A stretch of 64,000 nt of DNA from contig JABTUK010000005.1 in NCBI GenBank assembly GCA_015075405.1, positions 1,061,747 to 1,125,746 on the forward strand, read 5' to 3'. This document shows positions 55,704 to 62,840 of this stretch, piece by piece. A program made the translations under genes and the position numbers. The notes below the pieces were generated by a model. That model searched no databases, was not told the origin of the DNA, and saw only the letters and a list, made by a program, of their open reading frames with translations. Source of the stretch: Anaerolineales bacterium. GTDB lineage: Bacteria; Chloroflexota; Anaerolineae; 4572-78; J111. The stretch's first letter is position 1, and each line of letters starts with the position of its first letter.

Positions 55704-57163
55704 AATTCCCGTCCCTCTGCCAGCACCGCATCGGCGGGCATGCCGGGTTTGAGCTGCTGGTCAGGATTGTCCAGCTTAATTTTGACAGCAAAAACGGTAT
55801 TGACTCTTTCCTCTTTGGTTTGAATGTTGCGTGGCGTAAATTCGGCTTCGTTGCTGATAAAGGTGATGTGGCCGGTGAAGGGCTGGCCCGGAAAAGCGTC
55901 CACAAACACCTGCACCCCCTGCCCCAGAGCGACCTGGCCCACCTTCGGCTCGGCCACGTAGACGGTCAGGGTGAGGTTATTGAGGTCGGCCAGGTTGAGC
56001 AGGGTCACGCCGGGCGTTGCCATTTCACCTTCGTGGGCAGGCTGCTCGACCACCCAGCCGTCCAGGGGAGCCAGCAAGGTATGCTGGTCACGCTGCACTT
56101 TTAGCGCGGCCAAAGCGGCCTCGGCTTGTTTCACCTGGGCTTCAGCCAGGGCGATTTGCTCCTGGCGCGCGCCCGCTTTGAGAATTTCGACCTGAGTTTG
56201 GGCAACCTCAACTTGAGCGAGAGCGGTTTGATAGGCCGCTTCCGCCTGGGCTACTTTAATCTGGGCCGCCTGCGGGTCGTTTCTGAGGGTTAACAAATCA
56301 TTTAGGGCTGTTTCGGCGTCGGTCTGGTTAGCCAGGGCGCTGTTGAGGTCTACCCAGCGCTGCCATTCGTCGGCGCTGGCCAGATTCCAGTTAGTATAAG
56401 CCTGGCGCTTGGTCCCTTCGGGAAATTCGACGTGAGCGCGAATATCGTCTCCGGGCGCGGCCCCTTCCAGGTCTTCCAACAGTTCGACGTTGTCGGGCGG
56501 CGAAAAGCCCTGGGCGTTGCGTGGCAGTTCGATGTGGATATTCCGACCCCGCTCAATATCCTGGACCTGTTGCGCTTGCAGTTCGTTCAGCAGGACGGCG
56601 GCGTCTTTGGCCGGAATAGCATGCTGAACCCGGAGTTCGGCCAGGGCCAGGTTGGTCCGAGCCGCGTCAATTTGGATGTCCAACTCCTGGGGATTGTCGC
56701 GCAAAGTGATGGCGTCTTGCCACAAAATGTAAGCTGCCTCAGCCTCAGTCTCAGCCTTCTTGACCGCGGCTTCGGCTTTGGCAATTTCTTCCGGCCGAAC
56801 CCCGGCCTCGATTTTGGCCAGCATCGCTTTGGCGGTAGCGATTTTGGCCTGGGCTTGCAGCACCTCGGTATCCAGCAAGGCCGTATCCAGTTCAACCAAA
56901 ACCTGCCCGGCCTGGACAAAATCACCCTCATCTACCGTAATGGCGGTGATGCGGCCTTTGATTTCGGCGGCAACGGCCACTTCTTGCGCCTCGATAAAGC
57001 CCGACGCGCTGACCTCGCCGGCCGCACCGGCCCGGCTGATCAGTCCAAGCCGCTGTCGAAGCTGCGCCAATTGGTCGGGATGCCGGCTGAAATACCAGTA
57101 TCCTCCTCCGGCCACGCCGAGAATTAACAGAATAACCATGAGACGAATAATTTTGTGTTTCAC
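55700..57163 (-). CDS. HlyD/MFP-type efflux adaptor
   Basis: A 487-residue adaptor: membrane anchor (IIRLMVILLILGVAGGGYWY), lipoyl-like halves (IKGRITAITVDEGDFVQAGQ and LLAPLDGWVVEQPAHEGEMA), a long coiled-coil hairpin with a roughly 70-residue acidic insertion (IERGRNIHIELPRNAQGFSP), and a beta-barrel ending NPDQQLKPGMPADAVL. It is a paralogue of the next gene (shared EAEFTPRN-QT-EERVN). The start is GTG with GGAGGTAA nine bases upstream. It likely couples the two ATPases and permeases of the operon to substrate release outside the membrane. The stop is within the flanking repeat. Confidence 0.88.
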   Translation of the reverse strand: MKHKIIRLMVILLILGVAGGGYWYFSRHPDQLAQLRQRLGLISRAGAAGEVSASGFIEAQEVAVAAEIKGRITAITVDEGDFVQAGQVLVELDTALLDTEVLQAQAKIATAKAMLAKIEAGVRPEEIAKAEAAVKKAETEAEAAYILWQDAITLRDNPQELDIQIDAARTNLALAELRVQHAIPAKDAAVLLNELQAQQVQDIERGRNIHIELPRNAQGFSPPDNVELLEDLEGAAPGDDIRAHVEFPEGTKRQAYTNWNLASADEWQRWVDLNSALANQTDAETALNDLLTLRNDPQAAQIKVAQAEAAYQTALAQVEVAQTQVEILKAGARQEQIALAEAQVKQAEAALAALKVQRDQHTLLAPLDGWVVEQPAHEGEMATPGVTLLNLADLNNLTLTVYVAEPKVGQVALGQGVQVFVDAFPGQPFTGHITFISNEAEFTPRNIQTKEERVNTVFAVKIKLDNPDQQLKPGMPADAVLAEGREL

Positions 57164-57181
57164 AATAACTTACCTCCGGGA

Positions 57182-57360
57182 CAAGTAGCAGGGTAGCAGG
57201 TAGCAGGGTAGCAGGTAGCAGGGTAGCAGGTAGCAAGTAGCAGGGTAGCAAGTAGCAGGGTAGCAAGTAGCAGGTAGCATTTCTGCGCTTGTCAGCTTTG
57301 CCTTGCCATCTTCCATCTACTATCCACTATCTTCTATCTTCTATCCTCTATCTTCCATCC
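57182..57360. repeat. GTAGCAGG and TCTATC tandem repeats upstream of the HlyD gene
   Basis: About twelve AGTAGCAGGGT/AGGTAGCAGG units (57182-57280) are followed by CTATCTTCTATCC-type units (57305-57360). They fill the gap to the ATPase gene and end in its stop codon. Confidence 0.75.
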
Positions 57361-57361
57361 A

Positions 57362-58315
57362 CTATCTTCCGACCAACTTCTCCGCTTCGCGGGCGCTGGA
57401 GATAAAGACATCTTCCAGCGAGGGCGCAATCCGTTCAGCCGAAGTTACGGTGATGCCCTTTTCTGCCAGCGATTTTTTGATTAAAGGCAGATGCTCGGCT
57501 AAATTCGCCGTGACCACGTGGATGAGCGCGCCGTACAGGGCCACTTCCTCAAAAACGCCGAGGTCTCGTAAAACCTGCATAGCTTGGGCGGCATTGTCGC
57601 AGTCAATCTCGACCACATCGCCGCGCATCTTGCTGACTTTGATTTCTTCAGGCGAACCTTTGGCTACTAACGTACCGCGTTGAATGAACACCAGATTCTG
57701 GCAGTGTTCGGCTTCGTCCATGTAGTGGGTGGTAACCAGAATGGTGGTGCCGCCTTCGGCCAGTTCATAAATCAATTCCCAGAAAGCCCGGCGCGAGATG
57801 GGGTCCACCCCGGCGGTCGGTTCGTCCAAAAAGAGCGCCTCCGGTTGGTGGATGATAGCCGCGCCCAGGGCCAGCCGCTGCTTCCAGCCGCCCGACAGGT
57901 TGCGGGTCAGCTCCCGCTCTCGCCCCAGCAGGCCGGCCATGTTGAGAATGTACTGTTTGCGTTCTTTTAGCGGGCGGCCCCGCACCCCATAAACCCCGCC
58001 GTAAAAATTAAGATTTTCTTCCACCGTCAAATCGTTGTATAGGCTGAATTTCTGGCTCATGTAGCCAATGCGCTGGCGCATGGCTTCGCTCTCCTTGACC
58101 ACATCAAACCCCACCACTTTGGCCGTGCCGCTGGTAGGGGTCAACAGTCCCAATAGCATGCGGATGGTTGTCGTTTTACCCGCGCCATTCGGCCCCAGAA
58201 AGCCGAAGATTTCGCCCCGCCGAACTTCAAAATTGACATTGTTGACGGCGACAAAATTGCCAAATTTTTTGGTCAGGCCCAGCACTTCGATAGCAGGGCC
58301 ATCTTGTTCAGTCAT
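57362..58315 (-). CDS. ABC exporter ATPase (first of two)
   Basis: A 317-residue ATPase of the drug-exporter type (CcmA/YbhF half). Walker A LGPNGAGKTTTIRMLLGLL, Q-loop MSQKFSLYNDLTVEEN, signature NLSGGWKQRLALGAAI, Walker B ALFLDEPTAGVDPISR and H-loop VTTHYMDEAEHC are intact. A C-terminal domain of about 80 residues follows. It matches one half of the double ATPase YbhF/RbbA of enterobacterial exporters. AGGTAGGACA lies before the ATG. The stop falls inside the flanking CTATC-unit repeat. Confidence 0.93.
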   Translation of the reverse strand: MTEQDGPAIEVLGLTKKFGNFVAVNNVNFEVRRGEIFGFLGPNGAGKTTTIRMLLGLLTPTSGTAKVVGFDVVKESEAMRQRIGYMSQKFSLYNDLTVEENLNFYGGVYGVRGRPLKERKQYILNMAGLLGRERELTRNLSGGWKQRLALGAAIIHQPEALFLDEPTAGVDPISRRAFWELIYELAEGGTTILVTTHYMDEAEHCQNLVFIQRGTLVAKGSPEEIKVSKMRGDVVEIDCDNAAQAMQVLRDLGVFEEVALYGALIHVVTANLAEHLPLIKKSLAEKGITVTSAERIAPSLEDVFISSAREAEKLVGR

Positions 58316-58326
58316 TGTCCTACCTG

Positions 58327-58394
58327 TAAATTCGTCTTGCGTCTTGCGTATGCCGTTGGCATAAGTTTAACGCAAGACGTAAGACGCAAGACGT
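58327..58394. repeat. GTCTTGC-unit hairpin between the ATPase genes
   Basis: CGTCTTGCGTCTTGCGTATG faces ACGCAAGACGTAAGACGCAAG with a nested ATGCCGTTGGCAT loop. It adjoins the stop of the upstream ATPase gene. Confidence 0.7.
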
Positions 58395-58395
58395 T

Positions 58396-59358
58396 TCACG
58401 CCTGCTCCATCTTCCCAATCAATGAAATAAACGCCTCTTCCATACGCGGTGCAGTCTGGCGGAAGTTGGCCATGGTGATGCGTTCCATGGCCAGGGCGGC
58501 TTTCATTTGCGAGCGGCGCTGGGCGATGTTGTCTACAAAAACGTGCATCAAGTCGCCGTAGGTTTGGATTTCCAGCACGCCGGGCAGTTGGGCCAAAACC
58601 TGGTTGGTCCGGCGTAATAAGCCGACGCCGTGCAGGTGGTCGGCCTCCGGCTTGAATTCGACCAGCTCCCCGCGGATCAAGGCCTTGATTTCGTTGGGCG
58701 TGCCGCGCTCGACCAAGCGGCCCTGGTACATCAGCCCTACCCGCGAGCAGCGCTCGGCTTCGTCCATGTAAGGCGTGTTGACCAGAATGGTGGTCTGGTC
58801 GGAGTGGAGGCCGGCCAGGATGTCCCAGAATTCGCGCCGGGAGACCGGGTCAACGCCGGTGGTCGGCTCATCCAGGTAGAGAATATCAGGTGCATGGATC
58901 AAGGCGCAGGCCAGGCCCAGCTTCTTTTTCATGCCGCCGGAAAGCTGTCCGGCCCGCCGCCCGGTAAACTCGGTCAGACGGGCAAAGGTCAGCAGCCGCT
59001 CGATGCGTTCCCGCCGCACTTTGCCGGATACACCATATACATCGGCAAAAAAGGTGAGGTTTTCCAGCACGCTCAAGTCGCCGTAGAGGGCAAACTGCTG
59101 GGCCATGTAGCCGATGTGTTTTTTGATCTCCTCGGCTTGCTGGCGCAAATCAAAGCCGGCTATGGTGGCGCTGCCCGCCGTCGGGTCCATGATCGCAGCC
59201 AGCATGCGGATAGTGGTGGTTTTGCCCGCGCCATCCGGCCCGACCAGGCCGAAGATTTCGCCTTTTTTGACTTCCAGATTCAGCCCATTGACGGCGATGA
59301 TAGGGCCGAACTGTTTGGTCAGATTTTCGGTTTTGATGATGAGATCGTTGGTGTTCAT
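58396..59358 (-). CDS. ABC exporter ATPase (second of two)
   Basis: A 320-residue ATPase, the partner half. Walker A VGPDGAGKTTTIRMLAAIM, Q-loop MAQQFALYGDLSV, signature QLSGGMKKKLGLACALIHAP, Walker B ILYLDEPTTGVDPVSR; the H-loop position reads LVNTPYMDEAERC, where the usual His (THYMDE) is Pro, so this site may be catalytically weak, as in other asymmetric ABC pairs. The ATG at 59358 is chosen since AGGAG lies six bases before it (ATG 59361 is only three away). It pairs with the 57.4-kb ATPase. Confidence 0.92.
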   Translation of the reverse strand: MNTNDLIIKTENLTKQFGPIIAVNGLNLEVKKGEIFGLVGPDGAGKTTTIRMLAAIMDPTAGSATIAGFDLRQQAEEIKKHIGYMAQQFALYGDLSVLENLTFFADVYGVSGKVRRERIERLLTFARLTEFTGRRAGQLSGGMKKKLGLACALIHAPDILYLDEPTTGVDPVSRREFWDILAGLHSDQTTILVNTPYMDEAERCSRVGLMYQGRLVERGTPNEIKALIRGELVEFKPEADHLHGVGLLRRTNQVLAQLPGVLEIQTYGDLMHVFVDNIAQRRSQMKAALAMERITMANFRQTAPRMEEAFISLIGKMEQA

Positions 59359-59375
59359 CATTAGCTCCTGCCGGT

Positions 59376-59440
59376 GTGACCGGAGACCGAAGACCGGGGA
59401 CCGGATATTCTGGCCGGTCCCCGGTCTCCCGTCCTCGGTC
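59376..59440. repeat. GACCGGA-unit hairpin
   Basis: TGACCGGAGACCGAAGACCG and GGACCGG face CCGGTCCCCGGTCTCCCGTC. The same unit and design are seen at 13581-13643. Confidence 0.7.
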
Positions 59441-59443
59441 GTT

Positions 59444-60565
59444 TTATTCAAGCTTTTTCTTAAATCGAGTCGCCGCCAGGATGACGACGATCGTACTGAA
59501 AATAAGCACGGCGGCCACCTGTTCGGCCAGAATTTCCAGCCCGACGCCTTTCAGGATGATGCCGCGCATGATAACCATAGCGTAGCGAGCCGGGACGAGA
59601 TAGGTTATCACCTGCAACCAGGGCGGCATGGCCTCGATGGGAAATAGAAAACCACTTAGATAGACGGTCGGCAGGGCGGTGGCAAAGGTCATGAGCAGCG
59701 CTTCTTGCTGGGTGGTGGCGACGCTGGAAACCAGGATACCCAATCCCAGAGAGGTCAGCAGAAATAAGGCGGCCAACCCCAGCAGTAGAGAGAGACTACC
59801 ATTAATCGGGATGCCAAAAATCAACACGCCTATGGCCAGTACCTCGATGACGACCACAAATGAAATCACCACATAGGGCAGGACTTTGGCGACTATCAGC
59901 TCGATAGGCCGAATGGGGGTGACAATCAACTGTTCAATCGTCCCCAACTCTCGCTCGCGGACAATAGCCGTAGCGGTAAAGAGGATGGTAAAAACAAAGA
60001 GCACCATGACGATCATACCAGGGATCATGAAATAGGCGCTCTCCAGGTTGGGGTTGTACCAAACGCGGGGCCTGACCTCAACGCCGGGCATGGCGTCAAC
60101 TGAAACGCCCAGTTTTTGCTCGATGAGTTTGATGGAGACGGCCTGGCCTACGCTCTGCGAGGCCGAAAAAAGGGTATTGGCGGCGGTGGCGTCTGAGCCG
60201 TCAATCAAGAAGGCCACCTCGGCTTTTTCTTGGGCTACTATGCGTTGGCCGTAACCGGCCGGGATCACCAGCGCCCCCCGCACGTCGCTGTGGTCGAGCA
60301 GATAGATCAGGTCGTCCTCTCTGGCCACGTACTGCGCAATATCAAACGAGTTGGAGGCCCGGTAGGCTTCAATCAGGCTGCGGCTCTGGGCGCTTTTGTC
60401 GCCATCATAAACGGCAATACGCAGGTGCTCGATGTCGGTGGTGGCGGCATAACCGAGCAAAATCAGCATCACCAGCGGCATGACCACCATGATGAATAAG
60501 GTGCGCGGGTCGCGCCGAATGTGAATAAATTCTTTGAAAACTAAGTTTGAAAGTCTAAGTAACAT
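59444..60565 (-). CDS. ABC-2 type permease (downstream of pair)
   Basis: A 373-residue permease of the YbhS/YbhR/YhhJ type. A first span (TLFIMVVMPLVMLILLGYAA, about 25-44), a large extracytoplasmic domain (about 45-175), then five spans from about 180 with the conserved coupling-helix region FTATAIVRERELGTIEQLIV, followed by TPIRPIELIVAKVLPY. The ATG at 60565 matches the family start MLLRLSNLVFKEFIHIRRDP; the frame is open upstream through a repeat. Very similar to its upstream neighbour, so a tandem duplication that now forms a heterodimer is likely. Confidence 0.93.
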   Translation of the reverse strand: MLLRLSNLVFKEFIHIRRDPRTLFIMVVMPLVMLILLGYAATTDIEHLRIAVYDGDKSAQSRSLIEAYRASNSFDIAQYVAREDDLIYLLDHSDVRGALVIPAGYGQRIVAQEKAEVAFLIDGSDATAANTLFSASQSVGQAVSIKLIEQKLGVSVDAMPGVEVRPRVWYNPNLESAYFMIPGMIVMVLFVFTILFTATAIVRERELGTIEQLIVTPIRPIELIVAKVLPYVVISFVVVIEVLAIGVLIFGIPINGSLSLLLGLAALFLLTSLGLGILVSSVATTQQEALLMTFATALPTVYLSGFLFPIEAMPPWLQVITYLVPARYAMVIMRGIILKGVGLEILAEQVAAVLIFSTIVVILAATRFKKKLE

Positions 60566-60568
60566 GTC

Positions 60569-60644
60569 TGATTTTGGATTTACGATTTGCGATTTACGAT
60601 TGGTTTGGCTAATCGTAAATCGTAAATCTGAAATCGTAAATTGA
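60569..60644. repeat. TTACGATT-unit hairpin between the permease genes
   Basis: GATTTACGATTTGCGATTTAC faces GTAAATCGTAAATCTGAAATC around GATTGGTTTGGCTAATC. Same architecture as the other intergenic tandem-unit hairpins. Confidence 0.7.
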
Positions 60645-61763
60645 TTAGCCCAACTTTTTCTTGAAACGAGTTGAGGCCAGGGTGACAATGATCGCGGTAA
60701 AGATCAGGATAGCTATCACCTGTTCACGCAAAACCTCAAGGCCAACTCCTTTCAGGAGGATGCTCCGCACAATGATCAAGCCGTACTTGGCCGGAATGAT
60801 ATAACTGATAAACTGCAACCAGCGGGGCATAGCCTCGAGCGGAAACACGAATCCGCTCAGGAAGACGGTGGGCATGATGGTGGCAAAGGTCATTAAAAAT
60901 GCCTCCACCTGTGTTTTGGCGACGCTGGAAATGAAGATGCCAATCCCCAAAGCTGTGACTAAAAACAGGCTGCACAGGCCCAGCAGCAGCGGAATGCTGC
61001 CATTAATCGGCACGCCAAAAACCAACACGCCCAGAGTTAGCACCTCGATGATAACAAAGAAAGAAACCAGGATGTAAGGGATTACTTTGGCCACCACCAG
61101 TTCAAGCGGCCGGATAGGGGTGACAATCAATTGCTCGATAGTGCCCAACTCGCGTTCCCGGACAATGGAGGTTGAGGTAAAAAGCGTGGTGAACAGAAAC
61201 ATAATCAAAACAATGGTACCGGGAATCATGAAATGGGAGCTTTCCATGTTGGGGTTGTACCAAACGCGGGGCCTGACCTCTACCCCCGGCAGCGGCCCGA
61301 CCAACTCCAATTGGTTTTCCAACATTCTTATCGAAACGGCCTGCCCCACCTGTTGAGAGGCAGCAAAAACGGTGCGGGCTACACTGGGGTCAGAACCGTC
61401 CACCAGGAAGGCTACGTCGGGGCGCTGATGGGCCGCCATATCTCGACCATAGCCGGCCGGAATAATCAGCGCGCTGCGGACATCATTGTGATCAATCAAA
61501 TAGCGCAGATCATCTTCTCTTTCAACATACTGCACAATATCAAAGTAATTGGAGGCCTGGTAAGCGGCGATAAGATCGCGGCTTTGAGGGGTTCTGTCGG
61601 CGTCATAAACAGCAGTGTGGAGAGACTCAACATCGGTGGTGGCGGCATAGCCCAGTAGGATCAGCATGAGAATGGGCATCACAATCATAATGGCCAGGGT
61701 GCGCGGGTCGCGGGCCACGTGGATAAATTCTTTGCGGATTAAGCTGAATGTTCGACGTAACAT
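60645..61763 (-). CDS. ABC-2 type permease (upstream of pair)
   Basis: A 372-residue permease, paralogue of the 59.4-kb gene: first span TLAIMIVMPILMLILLGYAA, extracytoplasmic domain with DADRTPQSRDLIAAYQASNY, then FTSTSIVRERELGTIEQLIV and five C-terminal spans ending in STRFKKKLG. The ATG at 61763 (MLRRTFSLIRKEF) is preferred; GTG 61778 is possible. It follows the TetR gene by about 200 bases of repeat sequence. It probably pairs with its paralogue and the two ATPases as a drug or lipid exporter of the YbhFSR kind. Confidence 0.93.
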   Translation of the reverse strand: MLRRTFSLIRKEFIHVARDPRTLAIMIVMPILMLILLGYAATTDVESLHTAVYDADRTPQSRDLIAAYQASNYFDIVQYVEREDDLRYLIDHNDVRSALIIPAGYGRDMAAHQRPDVAFLVDGSDPSVARTVFAASQQVGQAVSIRMLENQLELVGPLPGVEVRPRVWYNPNMESSHFMIPGTIVLIMFLFTTLFTSTSIVRERELGTIEQLIVTPIRPLELVVAKVIPYILVSFFVIIEVLTLGVLVFGVPINGSIPLLLGLCSLFLVTALGIGIFISSVAKTQVEAFLMTFATIMPTVFLSGFVFPLEAMPRWLQFISYIIPAKYGLIIVRSILLKGVGLEVLREQVIAILIFTAIIVTLASTRFKKKLG

Positions 61764-61796
61764 AGCTTTAAAACTCACTTCGGCTCAGGGTATGAG

Positions 61797-61967
61797 GAGA
61801 TGGGAGATTAGAGATTCGTAACTGCTCAGTCATGTCATTTCGACCGCAGGGAGGAATCCCCAACCCCTTATTTTTACATATTGCGCCCTGGAGACTTCTC
61901 GACCTTCGGTCTCGAAATGACATGAGCCTGAGTAATAATCTCCACTCTCTAATCTCTAATCTCTCTG
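61797..61967. repeat. Nested repeats: GAGATTA units around a CATGTCATTTCGA palindrome
   Basis: GGAGATGGGAGATTAGAGATT at the left pairs with AATCTCTAATCTCTCT at the right, enclosing a CATGTCATTTCGA ... TCGAAATGACATG palindrome (61831-61924). One repeat family seems to have entered another. Confidence 0.65.
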
Positions 61968-62600
61968 TCAAGCGGCAGGCGGCTCAGGCTTCAACAAGGT
62001 GGCTAAAAAAAGCGAGACCAGATTTTCAATCAGAGCATCAGCCGAAATGTCTTCATAGCGCGGATCGAGCCCGGCCAGCTTCATGGCAAAATTGACGATG
62101 ATGGCCCCCACGAACATGCGCGTTGTAATCACCGGGTCAACCGGGCGAAACAGGCCGGAGTCAATATGCGCTTGGATGTATTTTTCTATGTGGGCGGCGA
62201 TGGGCATCGCGATGGTTCGGTATACTTCCTGGCGCAGTTCGACATCGGAGAACATCTCGCCAAAAATAGGCGCAATCAGGTAGCCGCGCTGTTCGACCAA
62301 TTGATAGCGGTCGCGCAGGATCATGGTGAAAAATTCTTTGGGATCGGCCGGAGGGTTATCGGCAACGATGCTTTTGAGCGATTGGGTGGCGATTAATTCC
62401 ATCATCGCCAGCAGTAATTCACGCTTATTGTTGAAGTAGTTGTAAATGGTGCCTTCAGCCACGCCGGCTGTCTGGGCAATCTCTTTGGTGGTGGCTTTGT
62501 GATAGCCTTTTTCGGCAAACACTTTGGCTGCGCCCAGCAAAATTTGGGTGCGGCGGTGTTCAACCACTTGCTCTTTGAGGTCTACACTTGGATCAAACAT
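61968..62600 (-). CDS. TetR/AcrR-family regulator
   Basis: A 210-residue regulator. The N-terminal HTH is RRTQILLGAAKVFAEKGYHK, then EIAQTAGVAEGTIYNYFNNK (about 20-65), followed by an all-helical ligand domain. It is closest in plan to the CecR/YbiH type that controls ybhGFSR-like exporters. The ATG at 62600 has AGGAG eight bases upstream. It overlaps the LuxR-type gene end by eight bases, so the two regulators are coupled. It probably represses the exporter operon that follows. Confidence 0.92.
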   Translation of the reverse strand: MFDPSVDLKEQVVEHRRTQILLGAAKVFAEKGYHKATTKEIAQTAGVAEGTIYNYFNNKRELLLAMMELIATQSLKSIVADNPPADPKEFFTMILRDRYQLVEQRGYLIAPIFGEMFSDVELRQEVYRTIAMPIAAHIEKYIQAHIDSGLFRPVDPVITTRMFVGAIIVNFAMKLAGLDPRYEDISADALIENLVSLFLATLLKPEPPAA

Positions 62601-62817
62601 GGATTGACTCCTGGTCAAAAATAAGGTGATGGGCCTGTAAGGCCGCCTCGGTGCGGTTGCGGACGTTCAATTTGGCAAAAATGTTGTAGACATGCCGCTT
62701 GACCGTGCTTTCGGTGATGAATAAACTCTGGCTGATTTCCCGGTTCGATGCGCCAGAGGCCAGCCGTTGCAGCACTTCAGACTCGCGTTCGGTTAAAGAT
62801 TCATGATAAGAATTCAT
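62593..62817 (-). CDS. Stand-alone LuxR-type HTH protein
   Basis: A 74-residue protein that is almost only a GerE/LuxR DNA-binding domain: LTERESEVLQRLASGASNRE then ISQSLFITESTVKRHVYNIF. No receiver or sensor domain is fused, as in GerE. The ATG at 62817 has GGGGA six bases upstream; ATG 62823 is an alternative. Its 3' end overlaps the TetR start, and it lies 23 bases after the FtsX-type gene, so it may be co-transcribed with both sides. It could be a remnant of a larger regulator, but the domain itself is whole. Confidence 0.85.
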   Translation of the reverse strand: MNSYHESLTERESEVLQRLASGASNREISQSLFITESTVKRHVYNIFAKLNVRNRTEAALQAHHLIFDQESIHV

Positions 62818-62840
62818 CTTCATTCCCCAGGTGTTTATAG

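Noticed and set aside
57182..57360. Possible CRISPR array
   Set aside because: The units are contiguous and of 6-11 bases, with no unique spacers and no cas genes nearby.
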